DNA of 64,000 nt. Origin: an uncultured Flavobacteriaceae bacterium. Its GTDB lineage: Bacteria > Bacteroidota > Bacteroidia > Flavobacteriales > Flavobacteriaceae. A program made the position numbers and the translations under genes. This document shows, one piece after another, positions 26,787-35,963 of this stretch. Position 1 is the stretch's first letter. Every line of letters begins with the position of its first letter. The notes below the pieces were generated by a model, which saw only the letters and a list, made by a program, of their open reading frames with translations, did no database searches and was not told the DNA's origin. The stretch is from assembly GCA_947494565.1 (NCBI GenBank), contig CANLVG010000001.1, positions 62,001 to 126,000 on the forward strand, in the 5' to 3' direction.

Positions 26787-27149
26787 ATGGAAGTACATAA
26801 AATACATTGGGATGACGTGCCGGTAGAGCAGGTCACCCCGAAAATGCAGCGGAAACTAGTCTATGGGAAAAAGGTCATGGTCGCACGAATGAAGTTCAAA
26901 GATGGTTTTTTGGTACCCCTGCACCAGCACGAGAACGAGCAGATCACCAGTGTCATTTCAGGAACCATTCGTTTTTGGTTCGGTGCGGAAAAGGAGCAGA
27001 CCTTTGATCTGAATGCAGGGGAGGTGGTGGTCATTCCCCCGCATATGCCCCATGAGGCCCTGATGATCGGAGATGTGGAGGAAATCGATACCTGGGCCCC
27101 GATTCGTGAGGATTGGCTGGATGGCACTGATCATTATCTTAGAAAATAA
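26787..27149 (+). CDS. Small cupin domain protein
   Basis: A 120-residue single cupin barrel with both family motifs: PLHQHENEQITSVISG (metal ligands His, His, Glu) and GEVVVIPPHMPHEA (His). No signal peptide. The position 16 bases after the DUF1080 gene suggests the same operon. Such single cupins can be keto-sugar isomerases (KdgF-like) or sensors. KdgF converts unsaturated uronates to keto forms, which would suit the cluster, but the identity is not proven. Confidence 0.85.
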   Translation: MEVHKIHWDDVPVEQVTPKMQRKLVYGKKVMVARMKFKDGFLVPLHQHENEQITSVISGTIRFWFGAEKEQTFDLNAGEVVVIPPHMPHEALMIGDVEEIDTWAPIREDWLDGTDHYLRK

Positions 27150-27316
27150 CCTGGCCACGCTTCGGTAATTCTTCAGTACCCTATTATTTCAGACTGAACG
27201 GGTAGTTTGTAACATTCCAGCAGGCGGATACGACGATTGGGTACTTTTTATAGTTCATCTATGGTGTCAAATGCCATCTTTGTGATCATTATGAATCCAC
27301 CGAAAAAATAACCATT

Positions 27317-28984
27317 ATGAAATTCACTTCCGCTTACCTCAAAACACTTTTGATCGCCCTATTTTTTTTAGGGATGTCCTCCAAAACTTGGGCACAAGAC
27401 ACCTTATCGACCAGCGATTGGCAAGTAGACCTCCGGTTTCTTCAAAAAACCGTTCATACGTCATATCCCTTTTTGTTCAAAAAGGTAACCGCCAAGAAAT
27501 TTGATGCGGAGGTAGAAAAATTTTACGAGGAAATTCCCGATTTAGAAGCTCATGAAATCAAGGTGGGCATGGCCCGTATGGTATCCTTGTTTGCCTATGG
27601 CCATACCCAAATTCCGTTTAGTACGATTGCCAAAGAGGCCGTACTTCCCGTAAACCTGTACCATTTTAAAGAAGGTGTCTTTGTTGAGGGCGTACGTAAA
27701 GGCGACGAAAAAGCCTTGGGCGCCAAAGTACTTCAAGTCGCAGGAACTGCGGTCACGGAAGCCCTGAAAGCCGTTCGCCCTGTCGTACCAGTAGAAAACG
27801 ATCAGTACTTCAAGGCCTATGGGCTGCGATTTCTGACCGTGCCTTCCGTCTTACATGCCCAAGGGGTCATTGCTGATATTTCCGACAGCATCACCCTGAC
27901 CCTTGAAAAAGAAGGTGTCGTTTTCGACCACACCTTTACAGCGGTTCCCTTATCCGAACTATCTCGTGACTATTGCTTGACGATACCCAATGAAACGTGG
28001 ATCAGCGTACGTCCGCAAGACGAAACTCCCTTATATCTCAAACAGTTAAACGAGAAATTCTATTTTTTCGAGTTCCTTCCCGAGTCAAAGACCTTATATG
28101 TTCGGCAAAGTTCCGTTTTCAATGATGACAAGGAATCGTTACAGGACTTCTACACCCGCCTATTCGAATTTATCGATACCAACGCAGTCGAAAAGTTGGT
28201 GTACGATGTACGGCTGAACGGTGGCGGTAATAATTTTAACAACAAGCCGTTCATCAAAGGGATTATGGCGCGACCGAAAATCAATACCCGAGGAAAATTC
28301 TTCTATATTATCGGCCGCAATACCTTTTCGGCCTGCCAAAACCTGACCAATGAAATCGAAAACTATACCGAAGCCATCATTGTTGGGGAACCCACGTCAG
28401 AGAACAAGAACTTTTATGGGGATGCGAGAAGAGTGAGGCTTCCCAACTCAGGAATTAACGCCTATTTGTCACATGCATGGTGGCAAGATTTTGCGCCATG
28501 GGATACCAGTGACTGGACCTTGCCCCATATTGCCGTTGAAATGGGTTTTGCCGATTATATCGCTAATGAAGACCCGGTTTTGGAAGCCGCAATGAACTAT
28601 ACCGAAACAGGATTCATTCTCGACCCCCTTGATCATTTGACCCAGTTGTTCGTCGCCGGGAAATTTGAGCAATTGCGGAGTGACGGAAAAAGAATCGCCC
28701 AAGATCCAGCCTATAAGTATTATGATTTCAAGGAAGAGTTCAGCACCGCCGGGTACCGGCTCTTGCAAGGCGGGAATGTCGAAGGTGGGTTGTTCGTTCT
28801 AGAACTGATTACCGAGTATTATCCTGATTCGGTAGGGGCCCTGTTCAATCTTGCTACCGCACAGGAGCAGGCGAAACAAGTGGACAAGGCCAAAGAAAGT
28901 TACAAGAAGCTACTGGCTTTGGACTCCAATAGCCCTATGGTGCAAGCGGCACGTAACAATCTTGAAAATTTGGAGAAGCAATAG
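27317..28984 (+). CDS. Secreted S41-like peptidase with C-terminal TPR
   Basis: A 555-residue exported protein (Sec signal ending TWAQ). Residues about 30-420 resemble the tail-specific S41 peptidase fold. VYDVRLNGGGNNF is the conserved strand, GRNTFSACQNL carries the candidate catalytic Ser, and EAIIVGEPTSENKNFYGD follows as in S41 enzymes. There is no recognisable PDZ domain, as in several Bacteroidota members. The final 90 residues contain a tetratricopeptide-type repeat (DSVGALFNLATAQEQAKQVDKA). Substrate is unknown. It probably acts in the periplasm. Confidence 0.8.
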   Translation: MKFTSAYLKTLLIALFFLGMSSKTWAQDTLSTSDWQVDLRFLQKTVHTSYPFLFKKVTAKKFDAEVEKFYEEIPDLEAHEIKVGMARMVSLFAYGHTQIPFSTIAKEAVLPVNLYHFKEGVFVEGVRKGDEKALGAKVLQVAGTAVTEALKAVRPVVPVENDQYFKAYGLRFLTVPSVLHAQGVIADISDSITLTLEKEGVVFDHTFTAVPLSELSRDYCLTIPNETWISVRPQDETPLYLKQLNEKFYFFEFLPESKTLYVRQSSVFNDDKESLQDFYTRLFEFIDTNAVEKLVYDVRLNGGGNNFNNKPFIKGIMARPKINTRGKFFYIIGRNTFSACQNLTNEIENYTEAIIVGEPTSENKNFYGDARRVRLPNSGINAYLSHAWWQDFAPWDTSDWTLPHIAVEMGFADYIANEDPVLEAAMNYTETGFILDPLDHLTQLFVAGKFEQLRSDGKRIAQDPAYKYYDFKEEFSTAGYRLLQGGNVEGGLFVLELITEYYPDSVGALFNLATAQEQAKQVDKAKESYKKLLALDSNSPMVQAARNNLENLEKQ

Positions 28985-29026
28985 CAGGGGTAGTGCTATA
29001 AATTCGTATTTTTCCAAGGCTGAAAG

Positions 29027-29788
29027 ATGACCAAGATAGCACTTGCACATACCACGATTTTACTCACTGGGGCCTCAGATGGAATAGGAAAGGGGCTTGC
29101 CCACTACCTATTGAAAATGGGTGCGAAGGTGGCGGTGCATTACAATAGCAATAAGGCCTCGGCCGAAGCGTTGGTGGCCGAGTATCCCGAGACGTCCATG
29201 GCCTTTCAGGCCGACCTTTCCGATACAGAAGCGGTATGTGCGCTATTTGCGGCGGTAGCGGATCATTTTGGAACGATCGATGCCGTTATCCTCAATGCCG
29301 GGGTATTTCTAAAGCACTCTTCGGAAGGCAGTACGGAGGATTGGTTCACCATCTGGAAAAAGACCCTTTCGATCAATCTGGATGCTGTAGGACTTTTGAC
29401 CAAACTGGGTCTGGACCATTTTCGAGAACGCGGAGGAGGCCGTTTTATTTACATTGGAAGCAGGGCCGTGTTTCGAGGTGAAACCGAAGAATACTTGGCC
29501 TATGCCGCTTCAAAGGGTGGCTTGACCTCCTTGGCCCGAAGCGTCGCACGTTCCTTTGGAAAACAAAATATTAAATCCTTTATCGTTTCCCCAGGGTTTA
29601 CCCGTACCCAAATGGCGGAACAGTTTATCGCCACCTACGGGGAAGAACGGGTACTCAATGAAATCGCCTTAAACGAACTGACCCGTCCTGAAGATCTGGC
29701 GCCCCTAGTGGCGTTGATGTGTAGTGGCGGAATGGACCATGCCACAGGGGCCACAATTGATGTGAATGCCGGAAGTCACATCCGATAG
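29027..29788 (+). CDS. SDR family oxidoreductase
   Basis: A 253-residue short-chain dehydrogenase with TGASDGIG at the cofactor site, LNAGV, a catalytic Ser in IYIGSRAVF, and Tyr/Lys in YAASKGG. The C-terminus GATIDVNAGSHIR is typical of FabG-like enzymes. It stands alone between a peptidase gene and a DUF4251 gene, so no pathway is implied. The Asn in VHYNSNKA after strand 2 is compatible with NADP binding. Confidence 0.9.
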   Translation: MTKIALAHTTILLTGASDGIGKGLAHYLLKMGAKVAVHYNSNKASAEALVAEYPETSMAFQADLSDTEAVCALFAAVADHFGTIDAVILNAGVFLKHSSEGSTEDWFTIWKKTLSINLDAVGLLTKLGLDHFRERGGGRFIYIGSRAVFRGETEEYLAYAASKGGLTSLARSVARSFGKQNIKSFIVSPGFTRTQMAEQFIATYGEERVLNEIALNELTRPEDLAPLVALMCSGGMDHATGATIDVNAGSHIR

Positions 29789-29874
29789 GCTTTTTTTGTA
29801 ACTTTAAGGAAATGATCAGGTCTTTTGGCATAAGTATTGCTGCCTATTTAGCGTTGATCTAAAGGGAAAAAGTT

Positions 29875-30435
29875 ATGCGAATCAGGGAAATTTCAATCGG
29901 ACTACTACTATGTGTTTTTTTCATCGGATGTTCATCCTCCAAAAAGGCCGTTGTGGCCAACCCTGCTTTGGATGCCCTGATCAGCGAACAGTCTTTCAAA
30001 TTCGAGGTGAAAACCGTGGAACCCCAAGTGACTACGGCCCTCCAGCAAATCGCCAATAGTGGTCTTATTCCGCCAGGAAACACCATTGGAAATATCAATG
30101 TTGCCGGAGCGGGATATTTTCTGAGTATGGAAGGAGACCGGGTCAAAGCCAATATGCCCTATTATGGGGAACGGCAAATGGGTGGCGGATATGATAGCGA
30201 TTCCGGAATCGAATTTGACGGCACGGCAAAGGATCTCAAGATCGAAAAGGATGAGGCAAAACAACGGTATGACATTAGCTTTACGGTAGACGGTTCTTCC
30301 GAAAACTATTTTGTAACGATTACTACCAGCGCCAATATGAATGCAGAGGTGTGGGTGCGCAGTTCGCATCGCAACCGAATTCGGTATACCGGCACTGTTG
30401 TCGAGTTGAACCAAGAAGAGTTGGTGGCCCGATAA
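29875..30435 (+). CDS. DUF4251 lipoprotein
   Basis: A 186-residue lipoprotein (lipobox FIGC, then SSSKK). It has the DUF4251 layout: an early QSFKFEVKTVEPQ strand, the central LSMEGDRVKANMPYYGERQ motif, and a final MNAEVWVRSSHRNRIRYTG strand. These are periplasmic or outer-membrane proteins of Bacteroidota with no known biochemical role. The following 298 bases to the next start hold no gene or clear terminator that I can see. Confidence 0.88.
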   Translation: MRIREISIGLLLCVFFIGCSSSKKAVVANPALDALISEQSFKFEVKTVEPQVTTALQQIANSGLIPPGNTIGNINVAGAGYFLSMEGDRVKANMPYYGERQMGGGYDSDSGIEFDGTAKDLKIEKDEAKQRYDISFTVDGSSENYFVTITTSANMNAEVWVRSSHRNRIRYTGTVVELNQEELVAR

Positions 30436-30734
30436 TAACCGCTTCGAACCGAAGTTACAAAGCGGATTCGACCCTGTCTAGAGCAATACGAAATACCATC
30501 CACCCTGTGATACTTGTACCTTCTTTTGCTGCGAATGGTTATTTCAAAGAGTACGCTAGCGCAACAGTTTGACGTATCTACAGTGCAATTGCCAAGGAAC
30601 TTCCCTGTTGTGAAATCCCTTTTTGTTGGACAAAAGTGATTTTTTTAAAGAAAATCGATCATTCCGGTAACATTCGGTGTCTTCATGGCGTCTACTACCT
30701 ATACGACGTATTCATCATTCAAAAAAAATCAATC

Positions 30735-31316
30735 ATGAAAAAAGTTACACTTGTCTGCGCCCTAGTTCTTATGGCCGCCGTTTCCGCCTTTGCACAACAC
30801 CGCGAAACCCTTAATTTGGGGGATTTTGACCGCGTAAAACTAGATGGTAACATTCGCCTCTATATCGAAGAAGATCGAGAGGCCGAGGTCATCGTTGAAG
30901 CCCGAAAAAGCCGCTATTTTGACGATTACCGTATGGAAGTCCGCAATGGGGTGCTGTATATCAAATATAGGTCCCATGATTTTGGCAGCACCCCAAAACT
31001 CAAGGTGTACCTTACACACCCTGAATTGAAAGGGATCGATATGGATGGCTTTATCTACCTGAATTCAAACAACACCATCACCAGCGAAAGTTTGGCCATT
31101 AAAGGGGACGGATTTATTCGTGGTACCGTGGCCGTTGATGTACAATCGCTAAAAGTGGGCTTGGATGGCTTTTGTTTTATGAGTTTTGAGGGAAAAGCGA
31201 CAAAATCGGACCTTCGTCTTGACGGAATGGGACGTATCAATGCCAAAGACCTCGACTCTAAGATGCTACACAAATCGGCCGATGGCTTAGCGGGAATCCC
31301 GACCCGCCACCATTAG
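30735..31316 (+). CDS. DUF2807 (GIN domain) exported protein
   Basis: A 193-residue exported protein (signal MKKVTLVCALVLMAAVSAFA). The rest is a right-handed beta-helix of the DUF2807/GIN type. It begins LNLGDFDRVKLDGNIRLYIE and continues with short repeats such as LAIKGDGFIRG, LKVGLDGFCFMSF and LRLDGMGRINA. The frame extends upstream to 30636, but the ATG at 30735 starts the signal and is preferred. Function is unknown. Such proteins are often envelope-stress induced in Bacteroidota. Confidence 0.85.
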   Translation: MKKVTLVCALVLMAAVSAFAQHRETLNLGDFDRVKLDGNIRLYIEEDREAEVIVEARKSRYFDDYRMEVRNGVLYIKYRSHDFGSTPKLKVYLTHPELKGIDMDGFIYLNSNNTITSESLAIKGDGFIRGTVAVDVQSLKVGLDGFCFMSFEGKATKSDLRLDGMGRINAKDLDSKMLHKSADGLAGIPTRHH

Positions 31317-31374
31317 GGATAGAATCGGTACAAGGCCCCTAAGAGGTTACCCGGTATTTTGTTACTTTTAAGGT

Positions 31375-32067
31375 ATGAGGGTCCGCAACACACTACTAGT
31401 TTTGTTGATCTGCGGCACTGGCTTCGCCCAGGGGGAGTATACCGCCCAACGCCGGAGTATGGTCAAAACGCAGCTTCAGGATAGGGACATAGCAGATGAA
31501 GGGACACTACGCGCACTATTGAATGTGCCACGGCACGAATTCGTTCCGTTGGCCCAAAAGCCCTATTCCTATTGGGATCGGCCTTTGCCAATAGGTGGGG
31601 GGCAGACCATCTCACAACCCTATATCGTGGCCTTTATGACCCAGGCCTTGAAATTGAAAACGTCCCATCGGGTCTTGGAGGTGGGCACAGGTTCGGGCTA
31701 TCAGGCAGCGGTTTTGGCGAAGATCGTCGATTCCGTTTATACCGTTGAGATCGTGGAGGCATTGGCCCGTACCGCAACAAAACGTTTGCAACGCCTAGGG
31801 TATGACAATGTCATCGTCAAGTCTGGAGACGGATATCACGGCTGGACCGAAAAAGGCCCCTTCGATGCCATTATGGTCACCGCCGGTGCGGATAGCATTC
31901 CAGAACCGCTAGTGGCGCAGCTCAAAATCGGGGGACGGATGATTATTCCGGTCGGGCCACACAACGGGATACGCCAATTGGTACTGCTCATCAAAAAGAA
32001 AAACAAACTGATCAAAAAGAATCTGATGGCCGTTCGGTTCGTACCGTTTACACGCTCCGAAGACTAG
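31375..32067 (+). CDS. pcm: Exported protein-L-isoaspartate O-methyltransferase
   Basis: A 230-residue PIMT with a short Sec signal (MRVRNTLLVLLICGTGFA). Family motifs are intact: VPRHEFVP, PLPIGGGQTISQPYIVAFM (substrate loop), VLEVGTGSGYQAAVLA (SAM loop), and GDGYHGW with APFDAI-like PFDAIMVTAGA. PIMT repairs isoaspartyl residues using SAM. Export is odd because SAM is cytosolic, yet secreted PIMT copies recur in Bacteroidota and Proteobacteria. It may repair envelope proteins if SAM reaches them, or the signal may act as a membrane anchor. Confidence 0.9.
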   Translation: MRVRNTLLVLLICGTGFAQGEYTAQRRSMVKTQLQDRDIADEGTLRALLNVPRHEFVPLAQKPYSYWDRPLPIGGGQTISQPYIVAFMTQALKLKTSHRVLEVGTGSGYQAAVLAKIVDSVYTVEIVEALARTATKRLQRLGYDNVIVKSGDGYHGWTEKGPFDAIMVTAGADSIPEPLVAQLKIGGRMIIPVGPHNGIRQLVLLIKKKNKLIKKNLMAVRFVPFTRSED

Positions 32068-32194
32068 GGGTGGTCATGCTATGCTATCTCGAATTCCTTT
32101 TCTAACACGTTAAAATTGAGTTAATTGGCGTAGGATCAAACAGGATTCATTCCAGAATTCAATATTTTCAAGGGTAACTAATGACACCTAGAAA

Positions 32195-33316
32195 ATGAAA
32201 AAACTGATATTGGCGTGCTTCTTATGCGCCCTTGTAGCCGTGATGATGTCCAATAGGGACGCTACCCAACCGGAATCCGATTTAACTGCTGATTTTATGA
32301 CCGGGAATCCTGAAATTGCTTCCATCGATCAAATGAGTTTTGGTCCCGATGGAATTCTGTTCTTGGGCGATTCAAAAAATGCAGCGGTCTATGCCGTTGA
32401 CACAAAGGATATACAATCGAATGCCGAAGGGGAGGAGCTGCGCATCGAGGGATTCGATACCAAAGTTGCGGCCGCTTTAGGCACCACGGCCGACCAGATC
32501 AGCATCAAGGAGATGGTGGTCAATCCTATTTCCAAAAAAATCTACTTTGGGGTGCAGACAGCCGATGGTAGTCCCGTTTTGCTTCGCATCAAAGGGGAGG
32601 GGTTCGAGCATGTTCCGCTGAAAGAGGTGAGCTATTCCAAAATCGACTTGGCAGATCCGATAGCCGTTGATGCCAAGGACAAAAGAGATCGCCCGTTACG
32701 GACATGGGCCATTTCAGAATTGAAGTATCACAAAGGCAAGGTATTGGTATCCGGATTGTCGAACAAGGAGTTCGGTTCCACCTTTAGAAGCATTCCTTTT
32801 CCCTTTGCGGATAGTCAAGACTATGCCTCGCTTGAAATCTGGCATGCCGCGCATGGGGCCTATGAAACCCATGCCCCCATCAAGACCTTTGATATCATTC
32901 AACTCGATAAGGTAGATCATTTGATGGCGAGCTATACCTGTACGCCCTTAGTGCTCTTTCCACTGGAGACCCTAAAAAATGGAGAACATACCAAAGGCCG
33001 CACCGTAGCCGAGCTCGGGGCCGGTAACTCCCCATTGGATATGATTTCCTATGAAAAAGAGGGGCAGACCTATTTCTTGATGTCCAATAGCAATCGGCCG
33101 GTGATGCGCATTAAATACGACGATATCGCCAGTTTCAAGGAGACCATGACCGAACCCGTACCCGTATTCGCGGAAACCGAGGGGGTTCCGTATGATAATT
33201 TGCCTTTTCCGTACGTGCTGCAAATGGATAAGCTGGATGCTACAAATGTGGTCTATCTGCAACGGGCTTCCGATGGAGATCTCGTATTGCGTACACGTAC
33301 CACAAAATGGATGTAG
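32195..33316 (+). CDS. Exported beta-propeller-like protein
   Basis: A 373-residue protein with a Sec signal (about residues 1-18). The body has repeating strand-turn units such as IDQMSFGPDGILFLGDSKNA, KEMVVNPISKKIYFGV and ELKYHKGKVLVSGLSN, which fit a beta-propeller. No catalytic or metal site is evident. A YTCTPLVLFPLETLKNG segment is typical of a Bacteroidota family annotated only as hypothetical. Its last ten bases overlap the start of the next gene, so the two are translationally linked and probably act together. Confidence 0.75.
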   Translation: MKKLILACFLCALVAVMMSNRDATQPESDLTADFMTGNPEIASIDQMSFGPDGILFLGDSKNAAVYAVDTKDIQSNAEGEELRIEGFDTKVAAALGTTADQISIKEMVVNPISKKIYFGVQTADGSPVLLRIKGEGFEHVPLKEVSYSKIDLADPIAVDAKDKRDRPLRTWAISELKYHKGKVLVSGLSNKEFGSTFRSIPFPFADSQDYASLEIWHAAHGAYETHAPIKTFDIIQLDKVDHLMASYTCTPLVLFPLETLKNGEHTKGRTVAELGAGNSPLDMISYEKEGQTYFLMSNSNRPVMRIKYDDIASFKETMTEPVPVFAETEGVPYDNLPFPYVLQMDKLDATNVVYLQRASDGDLVLRTRTTKWM

Positions 33317-34410
33317 GTTTTACAAACCCTATTCCCAAAAAGATCAAGTATGGCTTGGTCTTTTTTTGTGGCCTACTGTGTATCGGCTGTGGTAGGGAAG
33401 GGGTCGTCACCATCAAGCAGGTCGACTATGAGCATGCAAAAGCCGTAGGGGTTACGTTCGATACGGCCATGGACGTGGAACAGCTACGGGTCTTTGTGGG
33501 GGCTGAATCCCAGACGTCGGTCATTGGGGTGATTGTCAGTGAGGGGCACCAACATCGTTTTACACCCGTGGTTCCCTTTACATCGGGGCAGACCTATACG
33601 CTACGCCAACAAGATACGGTGGTGCTGGCTTCCTTTTCGATCCCCGAAGTGCAAGGTATTCCCCCCGCAGAAGTATTGGCCATCTATCCGCAGGTGGATA
33701 CCGTACCCGAGAATTTGCTAAAGGTCTATTTGGAATTCAACCGGCCCATGCAGCGTTTGGAAAACGCTTTGGACCATATTTCGGTGACCGATGCGACCGA
33801 TGGAACCGTTGTGCAGCCCTTTTTGCGTCTGGAATCGGAACTCTGGAATGCAGAGGGCACGCTTTTGACCCTTTGGTTGGACCCAGGCCGTATCAAGACT
33901 GATCTGATTCCCAATCGGGAACTGGGGCTACCCTTGGAATCGGGGAAGCGTTATCGATTGGAAATCGATTCCGGTTGGAAATCCCAGGACGGGATGGCCT
34001 TACAACAACGCTATTCCAAAACCTGGGTGGTCGGCCAACGGGATGATCAACGGCCCGCGCTTAGAAATTGGACCTTGGAATGGAAAGAAGCCACTGGGAA
34101 AGCGCCCCTGACTATTGATTTTGGCGAGCCCATGGATGCCTTTTTGGGAGTAGAGACCCTGCGATTTTTTGATGATGTGGGGCGTGTCAATGGAAAGCTG
34201 GAATTCGTAGGACAACAGCAACAACAGCTGCGTTTTACGCCCGAACGGGAGTGGCAGGGACCGGAAATCAAGATTCAGGTAGAAAACCGTCTGGAAGATT
34301 TGTCCGGTAATAATCTAGCACGCCTTTTCGACCGCCCGATTGCCGAAGGCGCGGAAGCGGAGCCCGATACGAGCAAGACGCAAACCCTAAGGATCCGACG
34401 AAAGGAGTAG
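33307..34410 (+). CDS. Lipoprotein with bacterial Ig-like (SbsA-type) domains
   Basis: A 367-residue lipoprotein (lipobox LCIGC, about Cys28). Two or three beta-sandwich domains are seen. VEVYLEFNRPMQRLENAL-like and APLTIDFGEPMDAFLG repeats match the F-x-x-P-M-D signature of SbsA Ig-like domains. The start overlaps the preceding gene by ten bases. The pair likely forms an envelope complex, with the propeller protein as its partner. No enzyme motif is visible. Confidence 0.75.
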   Translation: MDVGFTNPIPKKIKYGLVFFCGLLCIGCGREGVVTIKQVDYEHAKAVGVTFDTAMDVEQLRVFVGAESQTSVIGVIVSEGHQHRFTPVVPFTSGQTYTLRQQDTVVLASFSIPEVQGIPPAEVLAIYPQVDTVPENLLKVYLEFNRPMQRLENALDHISVTDATDGTVVQPFLRLESELWNAEGTLLTLWLDPGRIKTDLIPNRELGLPLESGKRYRLEIDSGWKSQDGMALQQRYSKTWVVGQRDDQRPALRNWTLEWKEATGKAPLTIDFGEPMDAFLGVETLRFFDDVGRVNGKLEFVGQQQQQLRFTPEREWQGPEIKIQVENRLEDLSGNNLARLFDRPIAEGAEAEPDTSKTQTLRIRRKE

Positions 34411-34471
34411 GGCCAGCCACAACGATATTCCCCTTGGTTCCGTATCTTGGAAACCAATTCGAAAAGTTACC

Positions 34472-35269
34472 ATGAAAATAGAGAGCACACGGTTTAGGGT
34501 TATCCTTTGGTGTTGGGTACTGTGTAGTAGCCTATCCCTTGTGGTGGCCCAAGAGGTCGAATCGAAGGTGGAGATCAGTTATATCGCCCATGCCAGTTTT
34601 ACGATCGAGTATCAAGAGACGCGGATTCTACTGGATCCCTATGCGGACAAGATTTGGTTGGGCTATGATTTCCCAAAGGGGGTGACGGCCGATGCGATAT
34701 TCAGTACGCATCCGCATTACGATCATGACGGGGGACTTTTTCGTGGAAAGACGCCCTATTGGAAAGACCACATTCCCTTGTACCAAGATCCGGGCACCTA
34801 TACGATAGGGCATTTTAACATTACGGGCCTGACGGGCAAGCATTGTGATCCCTATGGCAAGGAATTCGATCAAAAGAACACGATTTGGAAGATCCAAGTC
34901 GGGGAGCTGACCATCGTGCATTTGGGCGATAATGGCCCCCTGACGGAACAACACTATCAGGAATTGGGACCCGTGGACATCCTTATGGTCGCGATTGATA
35001 GTCAATACCATATTCTCAAGAAGGAGGAATTGGCGGTGGTTTTGGAGCGTATCGCCCCAAAGGTGATCATTCCGATGCATTACCGTATTCCCGAATTGGA
35101 GGAGCATGCCGACAAACCCGAAGATTTGGGGGAAATCGGACCGTGGCTGGAGGGGAAGCCCAATGTGCTGCGCTTGCCCGATAACACCCATAGTTTTGGG
35201 CCAAAGCGGTCCGAAAAAGAACCCCGACAGATCGTGGTTTTTGCCCATGATCCGGGTATAATGCATTAA
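34472..35269 (+). CDS. Exported MBL-fold metallo-hydrolase
   Basis: A 265-residue protein with a Sec signal (residues about 1-27, ending VVAQ). The metallo-beta-lactamase metal motif is STHPHYDHDGG (H-x-H-x-D-H). KHCDPYG and LGDNGPL supply further ligands, and IIPMHYRIP the last His. The short form without an insertion resembles the UPF0173/UlaG-like branch. Periplasmic activity on a lactone or phosphoester is possible. Substrate is unknown. It closes the envelope-protein block that starts at 29.9 kb. Confidence 0.85.
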   Translation: MKIESTRFRVILWCWVLCSSLSLVVAQEVESKVEISYIAHASFTIEYQETRILLDPYADKIWLGYDFPKGVTADAIFSTHPHYDHDGGLFRGKTPYWKDHIPLYQDPGTYTIGHFNITGLTGKHCDPYGKEFDQKNTIWKIQVGELTIVHLGDNGPLTEQHYQELGPVDILMVAIDSQYHILKKEELAVVLERIAPKVIIPMHYRIPELEEHADKPEDLGEIGPWLEGKPNVLRLPDNTHSFGPKRSEKEPRQIVVFAHDPGIMH

Positions 35270-35402
35270 ATCACCCAACTTTTTAGCGTAAGCCCAGTAG
35301 AAATGTTAAAGTGCTCACAAACTTGAGGCTACAAGGGGCTTAGAACTTTTCTAAATAAACATTGTTCAATAAATTTATAGAAACTTTAAACGTTGTATAG
35401 AA

Positions 35403-35624
35403 ATGGATTTGTTACTAAAAGCGAATGCTTTCGAGAAGATGAAAATGAGCCATATGAGCACGAGTGATCGGGTGATGGCATCACGGGAGGCCAAAGAGTT
35501 GGTATTGGCCATAAATGAAATCTACAAAAAGACCAAGGATTCGAAATTAATGGATGCCATGAAGCGAATCACGGAAAAGAAACGCAAAATCGACAAACGT
35601 CTCAAAGGACGTTTGACGGCCTAA
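35403..35624 (+). CDS. Small basic helical protein, unknown
   Basis: A 73-residue, strongly basic protein predicted as two or three helices (SREAKELVLAINEIYKKTKD; MDAMKRITEKKRKIDKRLKGR). No signal peptide or named domain. The start at ATG 35403 is the only candidate. It marks the end of the conserved part of the window: immediately after it begins the repeat-rich accessory region. A nucleic-acid-binding role would fit its charge but is a guess. Confidence 0.6.
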   Translation: MDLLLKANAFEKMKMSHMSTSDRVMASREAKELVLAINEIYKKTKDSKLMDAMKRITEKKRKIDKRLKGRLTA

Positions 35625-35632
35625 GAAAACCG

Positions 35633-35724
35633 GGCACCAAGACCTCAGGGGCTTTCGGAAAGAAATTGCTATGAATTTCAACGAATAACTCAATTCTAAC
35701 ATAGAATGCCCTGAACTTGGTGCC
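35633..35724. repeat. Long-loop inverted repeat at the border of the accessory region
   Basis: GGCACCAAG (35633-35641) is repeated inverted as CTTGGTGCC (35716-35724). Further partial pairing of CAGGGGC with GCCCTGA lies just inside. The loop is about 65 bases with no ORF. It could be a structured RNA, a recombination site or the end of the gene at 35403. I cannot decide among these. Confidence 0.5.
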
Positions 35725-35825
35725 TTAATAAATTTGGTGGTGCTTAGTAGTGGAGCAAAATAAAGGGAGAGAAGGCACCATGTCCACGCAGTAGTTGAAA
35801 TATCCTATTTTACATAATATAAATT

Positions 35826-35958
35826 ATAGTACACTTATAGCAAATTAGCGCATAGCGTATTTTCACGCTATTTTACATAGTTACGTTATAAATCCTGAAA
35901 GAGAATTATAACAAAGTAATTATGTAAAAGCTAATTTGCGGCCATCATGTTCCATATG
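35826..35958 (+). repeat. 133-bp structured repeat, copy 1
   Basis: About 92 percent identical by eye to 43834-43966, with nearly all differences being transitions. It can fold into one long arm: GCAAATTAGC pairs with GCTAATTTGC, TTTTACATA with TATGTAAAA, and GTTATAA with TTATAAC. A side hairpin TAGCGT/ACGCTA is also present. No ORF. This is one of the two long members of the repeat system that fills the accessory region. Confidence 0.85.
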
Positions 35959-35963
35959 ACCTT

